Of a DNA stretch of 64,000 bases, positions 33,360 to 43,380 are shown one piece after another. Numbering within the stretch: position 1 is the stretch's first letter; each line of letters starts with the position of its first letter. Source of the DNA: Darksidea phi (taxonomy: Eukaryota > Ascomycota > Dothideomycetes > Pleosporales > Lentitheciaceae); the NCBI GenBank assembly GCA_030770425.1, contig JASJFT010000144.1, positions 1 through 64,000 on the forward strand. The letters are read 5' to 3'. A program made the position numbers and the translations under genes. The notes below the pieces were generated by a model. That model was not told where the DNA came from and did not search any database. It was given only the letters and a program-made list of their open reading frames with translations.

Positions 33360-34348
33360 CTAAATATGGTCTCTCCATACGACGAACGTTCTGTGATGCC
33401 TGCTGTGTGACCGTCTACGGTGCCTGCTACGTGACCGTCTGTCGTGCCTGCTACGTGACCTTCGATCATGCCTACTCTCTGATCGCCAGCGACACCTTCT
33501 GGGTGATCGTTCTCCATGTCTGCTCTCTGACCTTCGATGAGATCCGCTTGGCGTTCGTCCGCGAGTATAGCTGTAATCGCTTTCTGTGTCAGAGGTTGCT
33601 ACCTGCTCATCATAACAGTAATCCGTTTTACCTAAAAAACTGATTAGAACATGGTTAAGAGGTGTTTTAAGGCTACTAACGAGCTTCGATCTGCCTGACT
33701 TGATAATGCTGCCTGGACGTCGCATCCCATGGTAATTCCCTCCGTCCAGACCAAGTATTGTTAGGGTCTACATTTGGTTGAACCGTAGAAAGATTTGGAT
33801 TCGGAACGCCTGTGGTAGCGTTGGGAAGAGCTAAAGTCGTAGTGGGATCAGCTGTGAATGTGGCAGTTTTGAGCGCAGGAGGTCGGGTTGCCACCGGATA
33901 AGAGGTCTCCGCTCTGGTGGAAGGTCCGCTCACGCGGCCACTAGACATGTCCCAAGTGAGGTTATCTACGATGGTGTTTCCTACATAAACTGTCTGTGGA
34001 TGTATGCCGTTCATGTTAAAGTTGACGTTCTCAGATCCTTCCGGGTTGTAGTTGACCATCCTGAGCTCGGGTACAACGAGATTTTTACCTGAATAGTCAG
34101 TAAGCTATGATGAGGCATGTTTCTCTAGAAAACTGCTTACAATAAATTGGAGGCTTGGGGTATGACGATTGGGGGTATGACGATTGGGGGTATGACGATT
34201 GGGGGTATGACCACTGGGGGTATGACCACTGCCCAGTTCCTTGACTTCCCCAACCCGCCCCGTTCGACGGTGGATACTCTGACACATGACCGGGAGTACC
34301 CAGTAAACGTTGTTGTGTTGATGGCCATGTCTGGTTTGGTCCATCCAT
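33360..34348 (-). CDS. Repeat-rich protein with Arg/Ser-rich C-terminus, unknown function
   Basis: Three exons join in phase: 34141-34348, 33681-34088 and 33360-33631, giving 295 aa. The N-terminal exon carries five Tyr-Pro-Gln-Ser/Trp-Ser pentapeptide repeats coded by a 15-bp tandem repeat. The middle is polar and Thr/Pro/Asn-rich. The last exon is Arg/Ser/His-rich (blocks such as SRSRHDRR) and coded partly by a 24-bp repeat. Arg/Ser-rich tails occur in splicing-related and other RNA-linked proteins, but no RNA-binding domain is visible, so no function is assigned. The first intron (52 nt) has a gtaagc donor; the second starts gttagt, a weaker donor. The gene could be lineage-specific. Confidence 0.62.
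33395..33490. repeat. 24-bp tandem repeat, four degenerate copies, in coding DNA
   Basis: Units starting near 33395, 33419, 33443 and 33467 share gcctgctacgtgaccgtc-like sequence and keep the reading frame, coding Arg/Ser/His-rich octapeptides. Confidence 0.8.
34161..34231. repeat. 15-bp tandem repeat, nearly five copies, in coding DNA
   Basis: The unit tatgacgattggggg is perfect three times; units four and five read tatgaccact instead. On the minus strand it codes the pentapeptide repeat of the neighbouring gene. Copy number is likely variable between strains. Confidence 0.9.
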
Positions 34349-35986
34349 GTTGGTTGACGATTGTATTGCTAAGTCAAATCCGACCTGGAATCGGGAGTCG
34401 TTCGGTGCTGTTAATTGAGGCGTGGTGAAGCTGTGCGAGGACTGGTAATGAGAAAGGGACGTTGGGAAGGAAGGATGAGCGCGTTGTATTATGTGAAAGC
34501 AAATGTCGTTTGCTTTATATGTGGGTCGATGTTCGGGACCTGCCCACGTAAAATGAGGCTCGATCGACTAGGAAAGTGTTTCCATCACTCTAAACTTGGC
34601 TTTGAGTCATTTTTTTGAGCGCCGATTACTTGGCACCCCAAGCCTGGGGAGTGTTGTGATACAGCTCGTCGTCAACCACAAGGCTGTCCAATCGCATAAG
34701 TGGATATGCAACCACTTCAGCTTTGTTGGTGAGATAGAGTTTCGGGTTCGCCGGTGTGATCAATCTGTATTGGAAGGATTGATAACATGGCTGCGCAAGG
34801 TCGGCGATCACCCACATGAAGCTTTGCGAAGGCACGCATCTATTCGCCCTCTAGTGCCTCTCGATAGTTGCTGACTTTTTTTTATTCCTTTTTCTTGAGG
34901 AAAAGCTGCCTTGCACAACCATGCTATTGTAGGGGGATGCACTCTAATGATAACCTGTGAATATCTGAAGACCAGTACTGTAATATAGTTGCGTTAGGGG
35001 TCTAAGCGTAGGTCAAAGCAAAATCCATCCGTGTACGGGACTCTGCAATACCGGGGCGGGACCCCTGTTTTCTCACTGCAGATGTGACTGACGCTCCTAT
35101 CCACAACTACTTCCATAGTTATGCTGAACAACCCCTACAGCCACAAGAGCCTAGAGGGAGGCAATCCTCGTGGTGTCCATTGCCGTCAAAAGCCAATATG
35201 ACAGGGACCTATCACTGTACGAAAAAGAGTTTCGATGCACCCCACGGCAGCCCACTTACACATTGATATTACTATTATATTCGATACATCTTAGAGGCTG
35301 ATACCGAGATTGATACACCACATTACGTCCGTCGCGCGGGATGTAGGCTGGGTAGAAGTTGCATGTCACATGAGTGGCGGCTCCTGCATGAGCCTGAGCG
35401 AGGCGTCCAATGAGACAATGATCATATAGACTGATGCTAGTGGTTGCCCACGTTCTGACCGTACGACCACCTGTACTACCAATACCTTCTAATTAGACTC
35501 CTACATAAGTGCTAAAATAGTAGATCTAAGTGCATCTCGATCTCCTTTGCCATATACTTGTAATATAGCCCTTTTTTGCTGCTACTATATGTAAAAGGCT
35601 TGCATAGTCTCTGCGACTAGGACGAGAGATATCTGGAGCCGTACGTGGCTCTGGAAATGTCAATTGGTAGCATTATGGTGGGGGTACCGCGAAGCCACAA
35701 TCACAGAGCCTGCCGGCACTCAAGCGCTATCGAGCTTTCCTGATTGCGGAAACACGCGGCCGAGATGTACGCAAGGTAGATAAGTCACTTTAGCAGAATT
35801 AATGACACTTTCCAACAAGACAAAAGGCCCGCAGGAGAACGCATATCCAAATGTTTAGTTCGTCACGGACGACTTCAGGGTTATTTTAGTGCCACGAGCG
35901 ACATATAGAGGGCAAAAAATTTGTAAAACAGTGGTGTTCTCTACCCACGGGCGTTGAGCACGGTAGCGATGTCCAAATTATTACTT
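34349..35986. other. 1.6-kb intergenic region
   Basis: Frames such as 34596-34874 and 35084-35266 lack motifs. The stretch 35260-35660 is TA-rich. I see no gene. Confidence 0.5.
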
Positions 35987-37461
35987 CTAGCTATCCGCCT
36001 CACCGCTCGGAATACACTCAACCCCGATACTCCCTTGAATGTTATCACAAATAATCTGCGGAGGGTCCCCAGCCGGACTCGTAAGATCGATATCCTCCAG
36101 ATGAATCCCACTGCAAGTAGCCCCTGGACTACACGTCAAATCCGCCACCACCCTTCCATTCTTCCCGCTACTAGTGCCAGAGATATTGATAAAGTTGACG
36201 TTTGTAATGTTGACCTTACTTGGGTATGCCGCACACGTCGTCTCGTTGATATTGAAGTAGCACTGATCCAACACAACCGGCGCGTCCGTGTTCTCAATAT
36301 GAATATCCTTATAGGTGATGTTGTCAATGTATCCGTATCCGACGTTTGGGCCCGCCCAAGCCTTTAGCCGCGCGCCGTTCTGCCCGTTGAGGAGCGTCAC
36401 GTTTTCAATCCAGGCATTGGATATGTAGTCTTTCACGCCGGGGTATTGGCCGATGGAGCCCATGGAGACACCGTGTGTACCATTACACCAGAGGTTTTTG
36501 ACGAAGATGTTTGTCGTATTGGGTTTGGGGGAGAAGCAGTCGTCGCCAACGTTGACGCGGGTATTTGTTACCGTGAGGCCGTCGACATTGAGAGAGTCGA
36601 AGCCGTCTGTGTTCTTGGGGAGGGTCGAGACGTTTGTGGACACGGCGTCTATATAGACATCGTTGAAGATGACATTCTTGGTGCGCACCATGAAGGTCGT
36701 CCAACATGGTGAATCTTTGAGATGTAGGCCGGTGACTTCAACATTGGTCGCGTTGTCGGTAAGGAAGAGGATGGGCCGGTAGTATTTGTTGTTCGGGTCT
36801 AGGATTTCAGCCCCAGAGAAGCCGTCCCACCAGGCTTGGCCATTGCCGTTGATAACGCCAGAGCCGTAGATTTTTATGTCTCTATGGGGATCATTAGTGT
36901 GAAAATGAACGTTGGAAGATCAATAGTGACTTGCCGCCCGCCCCAGACCCAAAACGTGATACTCTTTTGAAAGTCGTAGTAGAAGTTGTTGGCTTGCCAG
37001 TACTCAATGTCGTTTGTAAACTATCGAGATCAGCTGCAAGACCACTTGTATGAAAACTTATTAGGTATTCTCACCTTCAACTCTCCATCCAACTTGACAT
37101 AGACATCATTCAAAAACGTCAGATCCAACTTCTTTCCAATAACGTACTTCTTTCCCCTTTGTAGGTGCACCAGACCGCCGTTATTGGCTTCCTTCAAAGC
37201 CCAAAGGAAGTCCTTGCTGATGTCGTCTTTGTCGTCATTAGAAGCGCGGATAGTGATTTTCTTTCGATCACTTTCGACGTGGTTGCCCCAATTGTCCTTT
37301 TGGGACTTATTGTAAGAGCCGGGGAGGCGAGCGTATAGGGAGGTCGAAGAGCGAGGATAGGTTATGGAAGCTCCGGCGGGGATGAAGTTGTTTGAAGATG
37401 CGATAGCTGAGACCGAGACTACAGAAGCTAGAGAAGGTAACAGGTAGTGCGATAACTTCAT
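35987..37461 (-). CDS. GH28 exo-polygalacturonase, secreted
   Basis: Three exons join in phase: 37075-37461, 36935-37020 and 35987-36881, giving 455 aa. It hydrolyses pectin backbones from the non-reducing end. A signal peptide ends near SVSAIA (about residue 21). The GH28 core is complete: NTDGFDSLNV, GDDCFSPKPN, GTHGVSMGS and ARLKAWAG supply the three catalytic Asp residues, the His, and the Arg-Lys pair. NLWCNGTHGVSMGSIGQY and the Cys-rich end (TTCAAYPSKV, ATCSG, VECIPSG) fit the exo-acting fungal group. Many NxT/NxS sites suggest glycosylation. The second intron keeps phase only with a GC donor (CG|GCAAGT). Plant-cell-wall use is therefore part of this fungus's life style. Confidence 0.92.
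36882..36934 (-). other. Probable GC-AG intron in the exo-polygalacturonase gene
   Basis: The 53-nt intron starts gcaagt and ends catag on the minus strand. GC gives ...WGGRDIKIYGSG... in frame; the GT three bases further on gives the wrong frame and a poor donor (gtcact). Confidence 0.75.
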
Positions 37462-38206
37462 CGTGAAAAAATGTTAAAAAAGAAAAGCTGCTAAGCCTGT
37501 CGTTTTGTGCAAAAAATGCCCACCAGCAATGCGTCTAACTACTTTATCTATGATTTCCAATTACCCGGTCCGCCATTTCCGCGTTCCTGAACCGAACGCA
37601 ATTCCTCCGTCTTGGAAGCTCACAGAACCCTCAACCGCAACTCATAATCCCCGCAACATAAGATTGATCCTCCACTAGTCCCAAGCTTTTCCAAGCATCT
37701 CTGCAGTGCTTGGAGTAGCTTAAGTTTCTGGTCGTGCAATCTGGTGGCTGAAGTGGTGTTCATTGGTGGGGATTTTAATTAGCATCTAGATTCCACGAAT
37801 GGGCGTCCACATGCGCTAAGACACAAGCGGAATGACACCTCTACATTTTCGTCACCCTCCGCTGGTGTAATTGCATCCGTCTTAAGGCAGAAATACGCGT
37901 CCTTTGATATTGGGTCTCACCGTTTTCAAGAAAAGAAAGCTGAAGGTTGAGGTATGATCGACGGGCGCTCGCGAATGTGGAGAAGAAAGAAGGCACCCAC
38001 GATCGTAATTAGATACTTCTGTTTCTGCTATAAAAGACTATATCTAACATGGGGCATGTGTTACAAATTCTCCATACCATTTGTTAAAATGAATGGGTGC
38101 CAACGAAGAGCAAAAAGAACGCACAAACATGATAATTCGTAAACATCAAATAGCGAAAATGGGGTATATGTACTGAATGAAACACTTAACCCATGCGTTC
38201 GTCATC
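37462..38206. other. Intergenic / polygalacturonase promoter side
   Basis: The A-rich leader of the polygalacturonase gene is next to 37461. The rest shows no gene; the frame 37954-38142 is not supported. Confidence 0.5.
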
Positions 38207-39641
38207 CTACATCTCGTAGACTTTCTGTTTCTCATAATACCTATCGTAAGATTTTTTTCTCCCGGGGTTCTGGTAACCACCTTCTTCGGAAGCCTGCAAC
38301 GGCCAATTACTCTCGTAGTCTTGCTGCACACCATTATTGTCTATGAAGAGTTCAGGGTCGCGACCTACTACTCCAATATGGCCGCTATTGCGTGCATGGC
38401 TGGATTGACGAGGAGGGGATGGGTCGGAGAAGGGGTCGTCATAGAGACGACGATCTCGATCAGAGGCATGGTGAGAATTCGGATGCGGGTGGTAGCCGCC
38501 AGCGTAGACACCTTGGATGTAGTGAGGGCTAGCTTGTGCGCTTCCGTTATGGTTGTTGCTGTACGATGGTTCTAACGGAGAAATTCTGTGGCTGTCTTTG
38601 GGTAGATGGCTACCACCAAAATCTCGCGGTTGGTTGAAGTCTCTTGAACGGTGTGGGGAGCGCGGCGGAAGTGGCATTGACGGAGAATCATTGCGGGGAT
38701 TATGCATAGGCTCAGGCACCTCAGGAACGGAATGCAGGCTGCTCGAGCTATGTCTAGAGCTATGCTTAGAGCTTCGATGCATATTATGCGTGTTGGTAGC
38801 TGTGGGAAGTGGTATATTCTCGTAGCTAGGGCCTCCTATCGGGGTGCGGTATTCTTCAGAGCTTGAATTCCGATGATAACTTGATCCCAAATACTCGTGA
38901 TCGGGTTCGGCGTCCCGAGAAAGATAGCCTGCCCTCAAAGGAACGTGTTGTTCGCCCGGTGGATTGGCAGGTCCTGTCCGGTAAGTGCTCGAGAGAAAAG
39001 CGGGAGTGGGTGTACGCGACCGTGCGTGGGATGCCTGGCGGCGCCGTCGACGACGACGGAGACAACATAAGAGTACAAGCGAAATGAGGCCAAGCACAAA
39101 AAGCGGAACAAGGACCCCAACAAGTATTTTCGCCCACAAAGGAAGGCCGCCGTCATGGTTATTGCTTGTATCAGCAACGGCTGTCATGGACGCAGCTGGT
39201 GTAGAAGACGTCGTACTCGCTACTGACGAGGAAGCTGTTGTAGAAGCGCTCTTCGATACTGCCGTTGTCGGGCCAAACTCTCCGCTCAAGTATGCCTGGA
39301 CGTCGGTCGGGAGTGCAGTGAACCATGTCGGCGTGTTATCGTCGAGAAATTCTGACCATAGCAAACGAGACACTGCGGGGACATTGGTAAGGGCAAGAGC
39401 GAGTATTGATTTTGGAACACCAGTGAGAAGGACTTCTGCCAGGGACGCACTGAGGATGATGTTAGCTTTGCTCTTCAATCACAGAAGTTGATTATCCTCA
39501 CAGGTTCATGTCATCCTGCCGCTGCCTCAGGTCGATGTTCTCAATAGTGGGAGCCGGTGTGATAAGAGGATTCACTGGCGCAACAACGCCAGCCAGTGCA
39601 ACTGAACTCGAACTGAGGAAGAAGAGTGCAGAGAGCCGCAT
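38207..39641 (-). CDS. Single-pass (type I) membrane protein with long cytosolic tail
   Basis: Two exons join in phase: 39502-39641 and 38207-39449, giving 460 aa. A signal peptide (LSALFFLSSSSVALAG) is followed by a short extracellular part with a Ser/Thr-rich stalk (SKSASTTASSSVASTTSST), one membrane segment (LWAKILVGVLVPLFVLGLIS, then LVLLCC) and a stop-transfer block of seven arginines. The 270-residue tail is Ser/Pro/His-rich and probably disordered. The layout resembles WSC/Mid2-like wall sensors, but there is no WSC cysteine pattern, so a sensor role is only a possibility. Function unknown. Confidence 0.8.
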
Positions 39642-39875
39642 CGTGGCTGCTTCGTTCTGGTGCCTCGACTATCTCTTCTATCTAGCTGAACGTGCGGTCC
39701 CTCCATTTTAACAGCAGCAGTCCCCAATGGGCAAGGTTTTCGGTGACGATCTAGGCCTCGAGATCAACGAAAATGGTGAGCGAGCGTGCATGACTAGCGG
39801 TGGCGGGTGCTGTATGAGTGCAGAAACCAGTTTTCGTCTTAAAGATTCGATTGGTGGGACCCGGCCTCAGCCACA

Positions 39876-39995
39876 ATGCCGCGCCACGAGCTCAAGCTGC
39901 TAGTGTCGTGTATCGTATCCGTCGTCATCGTCGTCATTATCGTCGGTCTTGCTCAAGCCACGGAGCACGATACCGGTCCATTTGCCTACAAGTAG
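39876..39995 (+). CDS. Possible 39-aa single-helix membrane micropeptide
   Basis: A short frame codes MPRHELKLL, then a very hydrophobic run (CIVSVVIVVIIVGLA), then a polar tail ending FAYK. It resembles a tail- or signal-anchored micropeptide. Upstream ATGs exist (for example 39727, which could open a different spliced 42-aa frame), so this may be chance. Confidence 0.3.
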   Translation: MPRHELKLLVSCIVSVVIVVIIVGLAQATEHDTGPFAYK

Positions 39996-42075
39996 CGGAG
40001 TATAGTTCGCTAGCAACAGGTTATTCGCAGTAGCGGTGACGATCTCTCACAATTCCAGGAACCGATTGCGAGGATGCGGGGGCCTAGGCAACGCCAACAA
40101 GCCGCCATTTCCGACTGCGATGCAGTCGTTGACAATGAGGGGATAGATACCGCGCGCCTCGGAGATTGTCCTTCATCGGTCTTAGCAAATTGTACAATAC
40201 TAGGTTGTTATCTAGCTTCTAACAAGTGACATCGTTTCATCCTACGTACATCCCGAATACCAATCAGAGGGCCTCTGTACGTCATTATGAATTCGACACA
40301 GTCCCGAAAGAACCACAACAGAAGACTGGAGCCTTCTCAATATCCACGACGAGGCCAAATTTTTGCTACCACCAAAGCCGCAGTCGAGGGTAATTAGAAT
40401 CCTGTCATTAACCTGTAGGCCTAAGCTACGCCCTGTTAGCGGAATATTCAAGATCAAGGGCGTCGCTAGGAGTTGATATGCGCTACTAGGTAGCATTCGA
40501 GACGGCGAATGTGCGAAAGAAGGCCGGGTAAATCTAGGATAAGGACGAATTCTGGGCTGGTGCATCTGGAGGAGAAGGTTTGCATGCACGAAGTGCTAGA
40601 TGAATTTAGTTTTGACAAGAATCTTCGTAAAACATACTTCAATCGACGAAAGTTACAAGTTTTTTTTTCCTACACGACACTGAGTGCGCGAAAGGCATAT
40701 TTAAGCATGTTGAGAAGGTCAATAGGGAATGAATTAGTTATTTGTGAGTGCATGCAGTGTTTGGCATGCATTAGGTTATAAAACTGCGGCAAGCGTTTCC
40801 ACACGGGCACTAAAGTTTAAGCCGACCAGTTTACGTGCGAATATGAAAAGGAAAAAAAGGTACCCGCAAGCTTATATCATATTCGCAATCTGAAGCTCGT
40901 TTCTGACCACACGATTACTAAGAACACTTGTATATTTTACTTATATAGAAGCACTAATAACAGTATTAGTTCTTAAGGGAACTTAGCACAAGTTATAAGA
41001 GAATAACTGCGACTCTCACCCCTACTTTAAATCTCAGCGTAATGCCGTTTCGCACCAAATTTCTTCGTTTAAAACATGACCACATGCATCAAAAGACCAG
41101 CTTCCTCGCCATCTCCGCGCCTTATCACGAGCATCCTTGCTCGGAGCTCTGCTTTAGGTATAGCTGTCAAGGCCCCAGTTTTTAGATCACATTGTCAAGT
41201 CTAACTAACCGTCGAAGCAGACCGTAGATCACGAGCTTCCCTAGAATGCAACACCAAAAAGCTTCGTAGAACCGCAAAGTACGCTTTCAAGTTCACCATA
41301 GCCTCTTGCATAATCTTCAAATGAATTTGCTTACAGCAGAAGAAGCCTGAATAACCCTGGCACCCATGAAAGGGTAGAAGCGAAAGTTATGAATATATGG
41401 CTAGCCGAATCTCCTAGGCTTGACGGAGGAGTAAGTACATATTACAGGGCCGGCCCAGCAATGTTGCGTATGCATGTGGTAGTCGTGGCGTGGAGAAAGT
41501 GAGGATCATCACGAGGCTGAGAGAAGAAGTGAATGCCTATTACATATGCAATGCTATACGGCCATTGGTGACCAGCTTCAAATATGTGCAAGTACCCAAA
41601 CGTCAAACAAGACGACATAACAGCTTCACACTATGGCATGGACAGAGATAGTGTCGGCCTTGACAGGAAAGCTGCACGTGCACCTCCACTGAGTGAAGTG
41701 GGACCGAAACACAGCGCGCTACGATGTGCACAACGCACAAGAGCAGTAAGGCACAATCAAAACAGATTTCGTTTCCAAGAGTAAACACTGACAAAAGTTT
41801 TGTCTATTCCCGTCTCTTATTGCGCCGACCATGAACTTCTTTGCATTCTTGGTAAAAGACCGAACCGTGAGACCATCCCGCCTCACTCCCTGCATCGCAA
41901 AGTCAACAATTCAGTGACCTCTGCAAAGAAATGCGCTAAACCGAACGAATTTAGGTTCGAGATCTACTCAGCTTATGCACCCTTACAATAAGATAGCCTA
42001 TTCCCAGTATTGATCGCGTATGTCGGGCCGTTGCATGTAGCAGTTATCGATGCGGGCCCAAAGGAGTAAGCACGG
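39996..42075. other. 2.1-kb intergenic region
   Basis: AT-rich around 40620-41010. Short frames (40242-40589 minus, 40509-40781 plus, 41584-41784 plus) show no motif or splice-linked neighbours. No gene seen. Confidence 0.5.
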
Positions 42076-43079
42076 CTAGGCACTCCCTTTAGAATGATGT
42101 TTTCCTGCTAGGTATTAACGCCTTGCGCCATACTGAAGACTTCATAGAAGTACTCACCTGAGGATTTTCTGTGGCTCCTCCGCGTCCTCTTCCGCGGTTT
42201 GCTGCCCCTTTCAGTCTCCTGATTGTTGACGTCGGCCTCGTCTGGTTGCATCTCAGCGACCGTCACTGTAGACTCCTTCTTTTCTTCAGTGATATCCGGC
42301 AGCTCAGTCGCTGTAGTGAAAGTAGGCTCCTCTGTCAATGCAACGGTAGCCGGCTGCTGTTTTCTCGCTTCTTCATTGGGTTGCTGTTCCTCATTCCACG
42401 GCTCAAGCAGCTCATCCGGCTGCGGAACCACAATTTGTGCGATAAGTGGCTCCTTTGGCTGTGGCAACTGCCGCACGAACCCCATCTCCACCCTATACGG
42501 CTGATCATCCGCTCGACGAAAAGGTGCATCATCCCGTCTGCGGAAGTACGGAACACGCGATCGCGACCAGTGCGGATCTACCTCTTCTTCGAAGTCGGGT
42601 CCGTAATACTTTTGCTGGGTCTCTCGAAACATTGGGATTGGAAGAGCGTTTGCCGCCGGTAGCTTCACCTTTGCCTGATTCTTGCTGTCCTGAGCTACAT
42701 CTTTCATCAGCGCTTGTTCTTCCTCTCCACCCATTCGCGGCCCCCATGTCTCGTTCCAGACACCCACACACTGGATCTCGAACTCGCTCAGCGGCTGCTC
42801 CTCCCCGTTCTCTCCCACGCTTGTTATTAATCCCCGTAGGACTGGGTTGATAGTCTTCGAAACGTTACCCCGCAGTCCGGCTCTCTCGTATTCGTGCAGC
42901 GTCCTGTAGAGGGCGTCCAGTGCAGCAGTTTGCGCGGCAGTGAGCGAAGAATAGGTACCGATAACGATACTATGAATAACGAATTGCGAAGAGGATGGTT
43001 CGGCGCGGTGATGAAGGACGCGGTAACCGAGCTCGGGTTGGCCGAGCGAAGGTGGATCGAAGTAAAAGGGTAGGGGCAT
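42076..43079 (-). CDS. Proline/acid-rich protein, unknown function
   Basis: The main exon runs from ATG 43079 (MPLPFYFDPPSLGQPELGYRV). A good donor (g|gtgagt at 42157/42158) suggests a 50-nt last intron and an end exon 42076-42107, giving 317 aa. If the intron is kept, the frame stops at 42108 and gives 323 aa. The N-terminal 130 residues look folded (QFVIHSIVIGTYSSLTAAQTAALDALYRTL). The C-terminal half is Glu/Pro/Gln-rich with a basic block KPRKRTRRSHRK that could be a nuclear signal. I do not recognise the family. Confidence 0.62.
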
Positions 43080-43380
43080 TTTAGGATTAGATAAGCAACC
43101 AACCCGTTGGTGATCGACTGAGGAAGCCACGTGATGGCGGGAGCTGGAAGGAAGAAGCTGCCAAAATCAATGTGTGCCTGCGAAGTGTTACTCTGAACCT
43201 ATTACCTCCGTACCGCACAGTCGCAAGGAAAGGGTGAACAGCCTATATATGGTGACACTAGTTGAGTAGTTGATGTTGTGTGGTGTTTGGTCGGCGAACT
43301 TCAATTCAAATGTGACTGCTTGCTTAGCAAATTCGCATTCACCGCGAACAACTTTCCACTTAAATCTTAGTCAGTATGTC
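43080..43380. other. Short intergenic space
   Basis: Upstream of the proline/acid-rich gene and downstream of the HET gene. Nothing else is seen. Confidence 0.5.

Noticed and set aside
43080..43130. Upstream extension of the proline/acid-rich protein
   Set aside because: That frame opens with GTG, not ATG; the first ATG is at 43079.
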